IMG/VR virus record: IMGVR_UViG_3300031987_000007
Span: 1 to 64,000 of that record
Length of the DNA stretch: 64,000 nucleotides
From: a virus
Direction: 5' to 3' (one strand)
The stretch's first letter is position 1, and the number at the start of each line of letters is the position of its first letter. The position numbers and the translations under genes were made by a program. Below, in pieces: positions 29,764 to 38,969 of the stretch. A model generated the notes under the pieces. It made no database searches. It was not told the origin of the DNA and saw only the letters and a program-made list of their open reading frames with translations.

Positions 29764-31935
29764 ATGAACCAAAGTGAACAAACACAAGAATATGAACTGG
29801 AAGTTTCTCATAAACCACTTACCAAGTGGGAAAAAGAACCTTCAGTTCGTGATTTGAAACTCGACTTACAAGAAGCACAGCCAGGACACGCTGCCCAGGT
29901 AACTGTGGTCGAGGGATATTTGGATCATCTCAATGTGGAAGGCACGGCCAAAGTTAAAACGCCGGAAGGCCGTTCTGAGATTGTTCCCAAACTGATTCGT
30001 AAACAAGCCGAGTGGCGTTACGCAGCCTTGTCCGAACCATTCCTTAGCACACCGGATATGTTTACCGTTTCCCCGGTTACTTGGGAAGATAAAGACGGCG
30101 CCATTCAAAACCAGTTACTTCTTAACCACCAACTCAATACCAAAATCAAGAAGACTCAATTCATTGATGAGTACGTCCGCACAGGTGTTGATGAAGGCAC
30201 GATTATTTGTCGTGTGGGTTGGGACTTTGAAGAAGAAGAATATGAAGCAGAGATCCCGGACGTAGAGTTCTCTGTAAATCCGGAGCTTGGTCCTCTGCAC
30301 GAAGAACTGGCTCAGATGAAGGCAGCCAACCCAGCCCAGTATTACGCGGAAGTGCCCGAAGAGCTTCGGGATGCCCACGACCTGACACTGGAAAACGGTG
30401 CCCCCATTGAGCCGGAGATTGTCGGATACACCCAGGGTACCAAGACACGCACTCTGAAGAATCACCCCACCGTAGAAGTCTGCAACCACCGCAATGTCAT
30501 TATTGATCCGACCTGTAATGGGGATCTGGAGAAGGCAGGCTTCGTTATCTACAGCTTTGAATCCTCAAAGTCGGAGCTAGAAAAAGATGGCAAATACTCG
30601 AATCTGGATCAAATCAGGGCCAGTGATAACTCACCGTTGTCACAACCCGATCATGACTCAAGCGAAGCATCTAGCTTCAATTTTAGCGATGAGGCCCGTA
30701 AGAAAATTGTCGTTTATGAGTATTGGGGATATCGCGATCTTGACGGGTCTGGTGTTGTTCAGCCTTTTGTAGCGGCCTGGGTAGGCGACACGATGATCCG
30801 GATGGAGGAGAACCCTTTCCCGGATAAGAAGATTCCGTTTATCAAAGTGCAGTACCTCCCGAAACGTAAAGCGATTTACGGCGAGCCTGATGGGGCTTTG
30901 CTGTTGGATAATCAGAAGGTTCTGGGCGCCGTCACCCGCGGTATGATTGATCTCATGGCTCGCTCTGCCAACGGTCAGATGGGTACCCGTAAAGACGCAC
31001 TGGATGCCGTGAACAAACGGAAGTTCAAGTCCGGCCAGGATTACGAGTTCAACCAGAACGTCGACCCCCGCCAGGGGATGTACATGCACACGTTCGCGGA
31101 GATCCCGAACAGTGCCTACTCCATGCTGCAACAGCAGAACATGGAAGCCGAGTCTCTTACCGGTGTGAAGTCCTTCTCTCAGGGCGTCTCAGGACAGGCT
31201 CTGGGTGAGGTTGCGGCCGGTGTGCGTGGTGCGTTGGATGCCGCCAGTAAGCGTGAGCTTGGCATTCTGAGGCGCCTGTCGGATGGCCTGGTTGAGATTG
31301 GCAAGAAGTTCGTCAGCATGAGTGCGGAGTTCCTGGACGAAGAAGAAGTGGTCCGGGTCACCAACGAGCTGTTTGTCCCAGTCCGTCGGGATGAGCTGGC
31401 CGGTGAGTACGATCTGAAGCTGGCGATTTCAACCGCCGAAGAAGACGACAACAAGGCCAAGGAACTGTCGTTCATGCTCCAAACCATGGGCAATAGCATG
31501 GACCCCAAGATGTCGAACATGATCCTGACCGACATTGCCCGTCTGCGGAAGATGCCCGAGCTGGCTCACAAGATTGAGAACTACGAGCCACAACCAGATC
31601 AGCATCAGCAGGAAATGCAGCAGCTTGAGAAAGCCAAGCTACAAGCTGAAATCGCTGAGATTGAATCCCGCACGATTGAGAACCAAGCCGAAGCACAACT
31701 GGATATGGCCAGGGCAGGTTCCGAAGGTGCTAAAACACAGAACCTGCAAAGTGATACCGATAAAAAGAACCTGGATTATGTCGAACAGGAGTCCGGTGTC
31801 ACACAAGAACGTGAATTACAAAAGCATGGGGAACAAGCAAAGGCTCAAGGCAAGTTGAAGTTGCTGGACTTTAAGTTGAAAGAGAAACAAGAGAGCGACA
31901 AAGAGCTGAAGAAGTATTTAACACAACAGGAGTAA
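29764..31935 (+). CDS. Portal protein (N4 gp59-like)
   Basis: Large portal of about 723 residues (N4 gp59 is similar in size). Motifs seen include KKTQFIDEYVRTGVDEGTII, VEVCNHRNVIIDPTCNGDLE, FIKVQYLPKRKAIYGEPDGA and a long C-terminal coiled coil rich in Gln/Glu/Lys (about 610-720), plausibly a barrel or scaffold contact. It is followed by two small genes and the capsid gene as in N4. The start may be ATG 29743 or 29764; neither has a strong ribosome-binding site. An inverted repeat CCATGTA/TACATGG lies at 29727-29748. Confidence 0.88.
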   Translation: MNQSEQTQEYELEVSHKPLTKWEKEPSVRDLKLDLQEAQPGHAAQVTVVEGYLDHLNVEGTAKVKTPEGRSEIVPKLIRKQAEWRYAALSEPFLSTPDMFTVSPVTWEDKDGAIQNQLLLNHQLNTKIKKTQFIDEYVRTGVDEGTIICRVGWDFEEEEYEAEIPDVEFSVNPELGPLHEELAQMKAANPAQYYAEVPEELRDAHDLTLENGAPIEPEIVGYTQGTKTRTLKNHPTVEVCNHRNVIIDPTCNGDLEKAGFVIYSFESSKSELEKDGKYSNLDQIRASDNSPLSQPDHDSSEASSFNFSDEARKKIVVYEYWGYRDLDGSGVVQPFVAAWVGDTMIRMEENPFPDKKIPFIKVQYLPKRKAIYGEPDGALLLDNQKVLGAVTRGMIDLMARSANGQMGTRKDALDAVNKRKFKSGQDYEFNQNVDPRQGMYMHTFAEIPNSAYSMLQQQNMEAESLTGVKSFSQGVSGQALGEVAAGVRGALDAASKRELGILRRLSDGLVEIGKKFVSMSAEFLDEEEVVRVTNELFVPVRRDELAGEYDLKLAISTAEEDDNKAKELSFMLQTMGNSMDPKMSNMILTDIARLRKMPELAHKIENYEPQPDQHQQEMQQLEKAKLQAEIAEIESRTIENQAEAQLDMARAGSEGAKTQNLQSDTDKKNLDYVEQESGVTQERELQKHGEQAKAQGKLKLLDFKLKEKQESDKELKKYLTQQE

Positions 31936-32024
31936 TAAAAAGTTGTGATAAATGTTTTTGATTGGTTTATTGTCCGTTGAAGTCAGAACCTATTAACTAA
32001 AACCAGCAATGATATGGGACTTAT

Positions 32025-32369
32025 ATGAGCAACCATGAAGTAAAAGAAATTGAGATGAACATTAAGCAAGCACGAGAAATCGTGGACCTTAATAAATCAC
32101 TGGAGCGTTTGGAGAAGAACAAAGACTTCAAAAAACTGATCCAGGGAGAGTATCTGCATAACGAAGCAGTACGTCTGGTTCATCTCAAATCTGATAGCAA
32201 CATGCAACACGCGGACAAGCAACGTGATGTAACCCGCGATATTGATGCCATTGGTTCTTTTGCCCAGTTCCTGAACATGATTGGTTTCAAAGCTCAGATG
32301 GCGCAAGACGCTATTAACGAGTGTGAAATGTCTCTGGATGAGCTTCGTGCCGAAGGAGCTGATGAATGA
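32025..32369 (+). CDS. Small virion-module protein (N4 gp58 position), 114 aa
   Basis: Highly charged helical protein (MSNHEVKEIEMNIKQAREIV, DLNKSLERLEKNKDFKKLIQ) ending MSLDELRAEGADE, overlapping the next gene by 4 bases. Between portal and scaffold-like genes, the place of N4 gp58. Function unknown. Confidence 0.7.
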   Translation: MSNHEVKEIEMNIKQAREIVDLNKSLERLEKNKDFKKLIQGEYLHNEAVRLVHLKSDSNMQHADKQRDVTRDIDAIGSFAQFLNMIGFKAQMAQDAINECEMSLDELRAEGADE

Positions 32370-33595
32370 GCCAGTCGGTAGAAAGCGAAGTTACCACTGA
32401 AGATAACTTCCTGGGCATGTCCGATGAGGACTTTGCCAACATGGACCCGGCCGATTACGAAGAGCCGGTAATCCATGACGAGGAAGCGGAGGAGGACGAT
32501 CTGGGTGCGGTGGAAGACACCACCGAAGACGCCGACGAAGAAGAAAACGACACCGGTACCAACGAGTCTGGTGACGCGGAAGAAGATGGTGAGACGAACG
32601 AAGACACCACCGACGATGAAGACGCCGAGGGTGAGACGGACAAAACCGATTCAACCGAAGACACAGACACCGAAGAAACTGGTGAAGACGAAAAAGAAGA
32701 AAAAGACGAAGACGGTAAAGCGGATTCTGAGAAGGACGAAGAGACCGACAAAGAATCCGAAGTCGATTACAAGGCGGAATACGAAAAGCTCATGGCGCCG
32801 TTCCGGGCCAATGGCAAGGATATGTCCGTCAGCAACATCGACGAAGTCCGTCAGCTCATGCAAATGGGCGCCAATTACAACAAGAAGATGGCCGCACTCA
32901 AGCCGTCTTTGAAGACTCTGAAACTCCTTGAGAACAACGATCTCATGGGAGAAGAAAAGCTCAGTTATCTGATCGACCTCCACAAAGGTGACAAAGGCGC
33001 GATCCAGAAACTGATCAAGGACAGTGGGATTGACCCACTGGACATGGACGTTGAGACCGACAGCGACTACGAGCCCAATACTTACACTGTGGATGATCGT
33101 GAATTGGCTCTGGACGAGGTGCTGGAGAAGATCCAGGACACGCCTACGTACTCAGACACCGTGAACGTCGTCAGCAATAAGTGGGACAAAGCCAGCAAGC
33201 AAACGGTAGCGGATAACCCCCAATTACTCGAAGTCATAAACAGCCACATGGCCAACGGCATTTATGAACGGGTCAGTAACGAGGTTGAAAAAGAACGCAC
33301 CTTTGGTCGCTTGAATGGGCTGTCGGATTTGGAAGCGTATCGCCAGGTAGGTGACTCCATGGCTGAACGTGGCGCGTTCAATGATCTGTCTCAGAACGAG
33401 CAGAACACACCGCCCGCGGAGAAGCAGAAAGTTGCCCCCAAGCCAAAGGCGAAAGCCCCAAGCCGGAAGCTCAAGGATAAGAAGCGAGCTGCAAGCTCCA
33501 CGAATGCCAAACCCGCTGCGACGGCTCCGGATCTGAACCCACTGGGTATGTCAGACGAAGAGTTCGACAAGCAGTACAACACAGACTTCTTGTAA
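32366..33595 (+). CDS. Acidic scaffold-like protein (N4 gp57 position), 409 aa
   Basis: The first 140 residues are almost entirely Asp/Glu/Thr (EEDDLGAVEDTTEDADEEEN and onwards), then a helical middle and a basic C-terminus (KPKAKAPSRKLKDKKRAASS). NPLGMSDEEFDKQY at the end echoes FLGMSDEDFANMD at the start, an internal repeat. Acidic disordered proteins directly before the capsid gene are typically scaffolds. It lies 13 bases from the capsid gene. Confidence 0.75.
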   Translation: MSQSVESEVTTEDNFLGMSDEDFANMDPADYEEPVIHDEEAEEDDLGAVEDTTEDADEEENDTGTNESGDAEEDGETNEDTTDDEDAEGETDKTDSTEDTDTEETGEDEKEEKDEDGKADSEKDEETDKESEVDYKAEYEKLMAPFRANGKDMSVSNIDEVRQLMQMGANYNKKMAALKPSLKTLKLLENNDLMGEEKLSYLIDLHKGDKGAIQKLIKDSGIDPLDMDVETDSDYEPNTYTVDDRELALDEVLEKIQDTPTYSDTVNVVSNKWDKASKQTVADNPQLLEVINSHMANGIYERVSNEVEKERTFGRLNGLSDLEAYRQVGDSMAERGAFNDLSQNEQNTPPAEKQKVAPKPKAKAPSRKLKDKKRAASSTNAKPAATAPDLNPLGMSDEEFDKQYNTDFL

Positions 33596-33608
33596 GTAAG
33601 GATATTCT

Positions 33609-34778
33609 ATGTCTCGTTCCTATAACGATCCGGCCGGTGGTACTCCCTCCGGTGTTGGTAAGCAGATCCGCACCGACAGTTACATCAAAAAGGCGCTGAT
33701 CGAAACCCAGAAAGAACGCTTCTTCGGCCAACTGGCGAACGTCCAGTCCATGCCGAAAAACATGGGTAAAACCATGAAGAAGTACCACTACCTGCCGCTG
33801 CTTGATGACGCAAACATCAACGACCAGGGTATTGACGCCTCCGGTGCCACCATTGCCAACGGTAACCTTTATGGTTCCAGCAAAGACATTGGCTCCATCC
33901 CGGGCAAGATGCCGGTGCTGTCTGAAACCGGTGGTCGTGTCAACCGTGTGGGCTTCAAGCGTAAGGAAATTGAAGGCTCTATCAGCAAGTTTGGTTTCTT
34001 CGATGAGTACACCCAGGAATCCCTGGACTTTGACACCGACGCAGACCTGATGATGCACATTAATCGGGAAATGCTGTACGGCGCCAATGAGATCACCGAA
34101 GACCTTCTGCAGATTGACCTGCTGAACTCTGCCGGCGTGGTGAAGTTTGCCGGCGATGCGACCACCAACCTGGAAGTGGATGCTGCCGACACGATCACGT
34201 ATGACGATCTGTTGCGCCTGTCTATCGACCTGGACAACAACCGCACACCGAAGCAAACCAAGATCATCACCGGTACCCGCATGGTCGACACCAAGACCAT
34301 CCCAGGTGGCCGCGTCATGTACGTGGGCTCTGAGCTGCTGCCACTGATCGAGGGCATGGTGGATCTGCACGGCGAGCGTGCCTACATCCCCATCGAGAAG
34401 TACGCCGCAGGCGGTACCGTTCTGAACGGTGAGGCCGGCACAGTCGGTAAGTTCCGCATCGTGGTTGTTCCGGAAATGATGAAGTGGGAAGGCGCGGGTG
34501 CGACTGACGCAACCAACACCACTCACTACACCACCGGTGACAAGTTCGACGTATTCCCGATGCTGGTCGTGGGCGATGCTTCCTTCTCTACCATTGGTTT
34601 CCAGACCGACGGTAAGACTGTGAAGTTCAAGATCACTCACAAGAAGCCTGGCGAGGAAACAGCGGACCGTACCGACCCGTATGGTGAGACTGGTTTCATG
34701 TCCATCAAGTGGTACTACGGCTTCCTGCTGGAACGTAGTGAGCGCATTGCAGTAGCGAAGACTGCCGCGACCCTGTAA
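33609..34778 (+). CDS. Major capsid protein (N4 gp56 family)
   Basis: A 389-residue HK97-fold capsid protein of the N4-gp56 family. It shows family-like stretches: YIKKALIETQKERFFGQLAN, GKTMKKYHYLPLLDDANIND, INREMLYGANEITEDLLQID, TITYDDLLRLSIDLDNNRTP and the C-terminal MSIKWYYGFLLERSERIAV. Codon use is optimised and a terminator follows, as expected for the most abundant virion protein. Confidence 0.93.
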   Translation: MSRSYNDPAGGTPSGVGKQIRTDSYIKKALIETQKERFFGQLANVQSMPKNMGKTMKKYHYLPLLDDANINDQGIDASGATIANGNLYGSSKDIGSIPGKMPVLSETGGRVNRVGFKRKEIEGSISKFGFFDEYTQESLDFDTDADLMMHINREMLYGANEITEDLLQIDLLNSAGVVKFAGDATTNLEVDAADTITYDDLLRLSIDLDNNRTPKQTKIITGTRMVDTKTIPGGRVMYVGSELLPLIEGMVDLHGERAYIPIEKYAAGGTVLNGEAGTVGKFRIVVVPEMMKWEGAGATDATNTTHYTTGDKFDVFPMLVVGDASFSTIGFQTDGKTVKFKITHKKPGEETADRTDPYGETGFMSIKWYYGFLLERSERIAVAKTAATL

Positions 34779-34797
34779 TCCAGGGCCCGTGAAAACG

Positions 34798-34827
34798 ATG
34801 TAGGGGTGGGGCTTCCGCCCCTACATT
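34798..34827 (+). terminator. Hairpin terminator after capsid gene
   Basis: TGTAGGGG / CCCCTACA with an inner GGGGCTTCC-G loop, then ATTCCTG. Strong stem, weak U run; probably partial termination. Confidence 0.6.
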
Positions 34828-34850
34828 CCTGACTGATTGGAGACATTGTA

Positions 34851-35492
34851 ATGAGCGAAGATAACACTACCCCGACTGAGACCCGCTTGGATGCCCTGAA
34901 AGAGCGTGCAAAGACGCTGGGTATTAGCTTTCACCCGAGCATTGGTGAAGACAAGCTGGCAGAGAAAATCAAAGAAGCCCTGTCCGACAAACCGGCTGTG
35001 AATGACCCCGATCCTGATGCCGGGGAAAATGAAGGCACAGGTGACTCTACAACTACCAAACCTGCACCGGCCAGTGTTGGTGAAGACTCTGAGTTCTCGG
35101 ATGCCAAGGCCTCCAAGGACGAAACCAAGGATGGCCAGCGCCGTCGTAAGCAGCGTGAAGCCTCTGAACTGGTTCGGGTGATCGTCACCTGTATGAACCC
35201 AAACAAACGTGAATACGACGGTGAAATCTTCTGTGCCGGCAACCGTGTCATTGGTACCCACAAGAAGTTCGTGCCTTTTGATGTGGAATATCACGTACCG
35301 CGTGTGATCTACAACATGATCAAGGAACGCCAATGCCAGGTGTTCGTCACCCGTCGTGATGACAAAGGTCGTCAGATCCGTGAAGGCAAGCTGATCCGTG
35401 AGTTCAACGTGACTGTACTGGACCCGCTGACTCAGACCGAGCTGACCGAACTGGCTCAACGTCAAGCGATGGCGAATGGCACTGCCGCGTAA
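34851..35492 (+). CDS. Virion-module protein with HeH/LEM-like N-terminus (N4 gp55 position), 213 aa
   Basis: Residues 10-45 (TRLDALKERAKTLGISFHPS, IGEDKLAEKI) form a HeH/LEM-like helix-extension-helix, used by phage proteins to bind nucleic acid or partners. A Pro/Asp/Ser-rich linker leads to a basic C-terminal domain (RRRKQREASELVRVIVTCMN, QVFVTRRDDKGRQIREGKL). The position between capsid and next gene corresponds to N4 gp55. Confidence 0.7.
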   Translation: MSEDNTTPTETRLDALKERAKTLGISFHPSIGEDKLAEKIKEALSDKPAVNDPDPDAGENEGTGDSTTTKPAPASVGEDSEFSDAKASKDETKDGQRRRKQREASELVRVIVTCMNPNKREYDGEIFCAGNRVIGTHKKFVPFDVEYHVPRVIYNMIKERQCQVFVTRRDDKGRQIREGKLIREFNVTVLDPLTQTELTELAQRQAMANGTAA

Positions 35493-35518
35493 TTCACTGA
35501 AGCATTGAGGTAGGCCTT

Positions 35519-36154
35519 ATGGCAGCGATTACAGTAACCGACCTGACCAATGGTGCCATAGACGGTACTGGCGTCTTCGACCAACTCATGCGGACCAATA
35601 AGGCCCATCTGGACGAAGAGTATTCCAAGAGCCGGATCAAGGGCGGGGAATATGCTGAGGTCTACCTCGGGATGATGCAGGCGACCATGGACCGGTCTCT
35701 GCAATTCCTCCTCTCCCAACAGAAGACGGACCTGGAAGCCCAGCTTCTGGAGCAACAAGTGGCCAATGCCGTTATTGAAGGTACGGTGCTTGAGGCACAA
35801 CGCTGCAAGCTGACAGCGGAATACGATCTGGTCATGGAACAGAAACTGAAGACCGTGGCTGAGACCGCACTACTGGGACAGAAGAAGGTCACAGAGCAGG
35901 CCCAGACCTCTGGCACCAACATTGACCCAGACAGTGTCGTAGGCAAGCAGAACCAGTTGTATGACGCCCAACGGGACGGGTATCGCCGGGACGCAGAACA
36001 GAAGGCAGCCAAGTTGTTGGCGGACTCCTGGAACGTGCGGAAAACCATGGACGATACAACGCCGGTGGACAGTATCAACAAATTGTCCGATCCGTACATT
36101 GGCTCTGCAGTACAGCGGCTGCTGGACGGGATCAACGCTACCCCAGTCGTATAA
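35519..36154 (+). CDS. Virion-module protein (N4 gp54 position), 211 aa
   Basis: Long Ala/Gln/Glu-rich helices (LQFLLSQQKTDLEAQLLEQQ, TVAETALLGQKKVTEQAQTS) suggest a coiled-coil structural protein. The start MAAITVTDLTNGAIDGTGVF is beta-like. The place in the operon matches N4 gp54, a tail-tube or connector-associated virion protein. The assignment is positional. Confidence 0.68.
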   Translation: MAAITVTDLTNGAIDGTGVFDQLMRTNKAHLDEEYSKSRIKGGEYAEVYLGMMQATMDRSLQFLLSQQKTDLEAQLLEQQVANAVIEGTVLEAQRCKLTAEYDLVMEQKLKTVAETALLGQKKVTEQAQTSGTNIDPDSVVGKQNQLYDAQRDGYRRDAEQKAAKLLADSWNVRKTMDDTTPVDSINKLSDPYIGSAVQRLLDGINATPVV

Positions 36155-36179
36155 AGACGGGCTGGTGTATTACCACTCA

Positions 36180-36212
36180 AGAGGGGGCCTGATGGCTCCC
36201 TCTTTTTGTTTG
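36180..36212 (+). terminator. Intrinsic terminator
   Basis: GAGGGGGCC-TGAT-GGCTCCCTC followed by TTTTTGTTT, between two virion-module genes. Confidence 0.85.
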
Positions 36213-36228
36213 AGAACAGGAGAACTGT

Positions 36229-38505
36229 ATGGGCTGGTTCAGTAGCAAGAAAAAGACCTACGTATCTACGGAAGTGACCCGGTTGTACAAGGACAAAGAC
36301 ATTCCAGACATGCATCAGAAGAACGTCATTGATTCGGTCTTAAAGGACAAGAGACTGACCAACACCATCATCAACAACGCACTGAACAGTCAGACCCTGA
36401 AACTGGAACGGGCGTACCGTAAGGCCGCGAGAGGGGATTACTACTATGGGGCACCAAACCATAACATTCGGAATGCGGCCGATGGTAAGGACGTTCTCCA
36501 GAATATCCTGGGGATTGAACATAACGCACCAGTGACGTTGGCCTACTTCCACTTTGCGCCCCTGAATAATCTGCACTATGCCTGGCAGCAGTTAGTGAAT
36601 GACTATGGTTATGACGAGTTCTCAAATACCCTGACTATGAATGGGGTCTCTTACTGGGTTCATGACGTTGTTGGTCAAATCAACACCCAGGCCATTACCT
36701 CGGATGCAACAGCAGAAGAAGAACAGGAGTTGCTACCAGACGAAGGCACACTGGATAACTGGGATCGACACCCTCAAGACCGGTATACACCTTTCCGGAC
36801 AGGTGCTGAAAAGACGCCCATCTGGTTGTTCGGTGAAGATGTCCCAGACGGTGCTGAGGTTACCTTGGTCGACGCTGCCGGCGAAGCAACCACGTTGTTC
36901 ATAGACACCATTGGGTTTGACCGGGATCTGGAGTGCTTCCAAGCCAAGTACCATTACACCGTGGATGGCCAACGCAACCTGGGATACTTCACCTATGAGT
37001 ACAATCACGGCGAGTACCCAAGTCTGGATGCCGTTCATAACAAGACGGCGGTAGGTAAGGGCACCTTCTTCCCCTTGTTCCTGTTCCGAGCAAATGGACG
37101 AAACCTCACGGCAAGTTCTCAGCACGACACAGAGGCCTACAAGTCTTCGGTCAGGCTGGCTCGGAGTGTGGGACTGGATTACCAGTACCTGGGTGACATG
37201 GTGAACGAGAACGAAAGTGCTGATGACTTGGACCAGGCTGTATTGATGATGGGGGTGCCGGCCAAAACCAGTGATCCTGATGAGGCGGAATACCTGTTCC
37301 GGTTTTTTGACTGGCTCTACAAGGAGAGTGGCCGAACGTCTGCCCCAGCCGGTACCGGACTGTTTAATACCACCCGGCCTGGTAAATCCATTCAGATCAG
37401 TGAACGTGATTTTGATTGTACGCTGAGCTTCTCAAGCATTAATCGCCGGTATAAGTCAGGTGTTATAGGGGAAGTGGGTAGCTATACCTGCCAGGAGATC
37501 ACGCTCACTAAATACCGGACATTATCCCGCCGTGTATCAAGAGCGGTTGACGGGGATGTGGTGTATACAACGGAACACTTCCAAATTCCGTATGAGGTCT
37601 CTGGTTTGGAGTACCGGTACCAGGTAAATGCAGGAAACTATCAATCCCTGCTCGTTGATAGTTTGAAACTTCGTTACAACATTTACGGTAGCAAAGGTGT
37701 GGATGCCAATGTGGGTAACAGCAAACTGCTTGTTCCACTGGATTACTTCATTACCCGGTCTATGCGTTATGCCAAAAAAGATCGTTTGTATTACCGGTCT
37801 TTGCACTTTGTATTTAATGCCCGTGTAACCGAAACCGTTAAGTGGTATCAGCGAGGTGCTTTCCAGATTGTCCTGGTTATTGTCGCGGTTGTTGTCTCAT
37901 TTCTAATTGCTGGTTCTGATGGGGGTAGTTTAATAGGCGCTGCATTGTCGGCGGGTGCTTACGGCGCGGCAGCTATGTTGATGTTAACTGCCCTTATTGA
38001 AGCCGTGATTATTAATATGGTGGTTCAAGAAGCCATTACTTTTGTAATAAAAGAATTGGGTGCTGAGTTCGGAGCGGTCCTCGCGGTAGTCGCTTTTGTT
38101 GCGGCTATCTACGGCGCCAATACAGGTGCTTCGTGGAGTTCTTCTGCAATCCAAGCCAGTAATAACCTGGCCAGCGCCAGCATGTCCCAATATCAGAAAG
38201 ATCAGATGGCGGAATATAATGCCGAACAGCAGGCGTTTGATTTACTTAAATCAGAACAGTTAGAAGATTTAGAGGAAGCAGAAAACTTACTTCAACAATA
38301 CCCATTATTGGATGCGCGGTCGTTTATTGCTAAGGAACCTGTAATAATGCCTGGAGAAACGCCAGACTCTTTATATGAAAGAACCGTGCATGTGGGAAAC
38401 CCCGGCATTCTTCAATATGACTATATAGAATCGTATGTAGCATTAAACACACGATTACCGACTTTCAATGAGCTTGTAGGGGATACTTTCTATGGCCGGA
38501 TTTAA
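36229..38505 (+). CDS. Large virion protein with membrane-insertion region, 758 aa
   Basis: The first ~530 residues are mixed alpha/beta (start MGWFSSKKKTYVSTEVTRLY) and read like a phage structural protein. Residues about 543-634 hold several hydrophobic segments (FQIVLVIVAVVVSFLIA, LIGAALSAGAYGAAAMLMLT, FGAVLAVVAFVAAIYGA) able to cross a membrane. The end is acidic and helical. Located in the internal-protein/vRNAP block; a likely ejection or membrane-channel protein that helps inject vRNAP. Function inferred from topology. Confidence 0.75.
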   Translation: MGWFSSKKKTYVSTEVTRLYKDKDIPDMHQKNVIDSVLKDKRLTNTIINNALNSQTLKLERAYRKAARGDYYYGAPNHNIRNAADGKDVLQNILGIEHNAPVTLAYFHFAPLNNLHYAWQQLVNDYGYDEFSNTLTMNGVSYWVHDVVGQINTQAITSDATAEEEQELLPDEGTLDNWDRHPQDRYTPFRTGAEKTPIWLFGEDVPDGAEVTLVDAAGEATTLFIDTIGFDRDLECFQAKYHYTVDGQRNLGYFTYEYNHGEYPSLDAVHNKTAVGKGTFFPLFLFRANGRNLTASSQHDTEAYKSSVRLARSVGLDYQYLGDMVNENESADDLDQAVLMMGVPAKTSDPDEAEYLFRFFDWLYKESGRTSAPAGTGLFNTTRPGKSIQISERDFDCTLSFSSINRRYKSGVIGEVGSYTCQEITLTKYRTLSRRVSRAVDGDVVYTTEHFQIPYEVSGLEYRYQVNAGNYQSLLVDSLKLRYNIYGSKGVDANVGNSKLLVPLDYFITRSMRYAKKDRLYYRSLHFVFNARVTETVKWYQRGAFQIVLVIVAVVVSFLIAGSDGGSLIGAALSAGAYGAAAMLMLTALIEAVIINMVVQEAITFVIKELGAEFGAVLAVVAFVAAIYGANTGASWSSSAIQASNNLASASMSQYQKDQMAEYNAEQQAFDLLKSEQLEDLEEAENLLQQYPLLDARSFIAKEPVIMPGETPDSLYERTVHVGNPGILQYDYIESYVALNTRLPTFNELVGDTFYGRI

Positions 38506-38968
38506 TCAACAACCGCGTTTCAACATGGACTGGTTGAACCAGTATCAACAATCCAACACGCCCAGCAATTTTATGGGCCTGGGAAATACGCCCATGGTGG
38601 ATTCCGCCGTCAATCAAACCGGTACGCAAATCACGCCTTACACACAATCCAGTGTCTCTTTGAGTAACGGCGCCTCTGCAGGCGCTGGTGAAGGCGGCAT
38701 GTTCGGCAACATGCTCGGCCAGGACGGTTGGGGCAACCTGGCTCTGGGTGGTCTGAAGACGGGTGTGGGCGCCTACATGGGTTTCAAGCAACTGGGTATG
38801 GCCAAAGACCAGCTCGACTTCCAGAAGAAAGCCTACACACAGAATTATGAGACACAGAAACAACGGACCAACACACAGTTGGAAGACCGTCAGAAGCGCC
38901 GGCACTACGAAAAGCCTGGGTATTATCAAAGCCCGAGCGAGTACATGAACAAAAATGGGGTGAAGTAA
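38492..38968 (+). CDS. Virion-module protein (N4 gp52 position), 158 aa
   Basis: Asn/Gln-rich N-terminus (MAGFNQQPRFNMDWLNQYQQ), a Gly-rich amphipathic middle (GEGGMFGNMLGQDGWGNLAL) and a basic Gln-rich C-terminal helix (QTQ/KQRTNTQLEDRQKRRHYE). The overlap with the upstream gene and 1-base gap to the next indicate co-translation. This composition is usual for internal/ejected podovirus proteins. Confidence 0.68.
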   Translation: MAGFNQQPRFNMDWLNQYQQSNTPSNFMGLGNTPMVDSAVNQTGTQITPYTQSSVSLSNGASAGAGEGGMFGNMLGQDGWGNLALGGLKTGVGAYMGFKQLGMAKDQLDFQKKAYTQNYETQKQRTNTQLEDRQKRRHYEKPGYYQSPSEYMNKNGVK

Positions 38969-38969
38969 T

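Noticed and set aside
30655-30675. Third vRNAP-type hairpin (ACTCAAGCGAAGC)
   Set aside because: It lies inside portal coding sequence, the stem is only 2-3 bp and no leftward gene follows.
30658-31131. 157-aa minus-strand ORF inside the portal gene
   Set aside because: Shadow of the portal reading frame without any start signal.
33471-34640. 389-codon minus-strand ORF opposite the major capsid gene
   Set aside because: It is the mirror frame of a highly expressed capsid gene; the sense frame has family motifs and a ribosome-binding site, and the antisense product has none.
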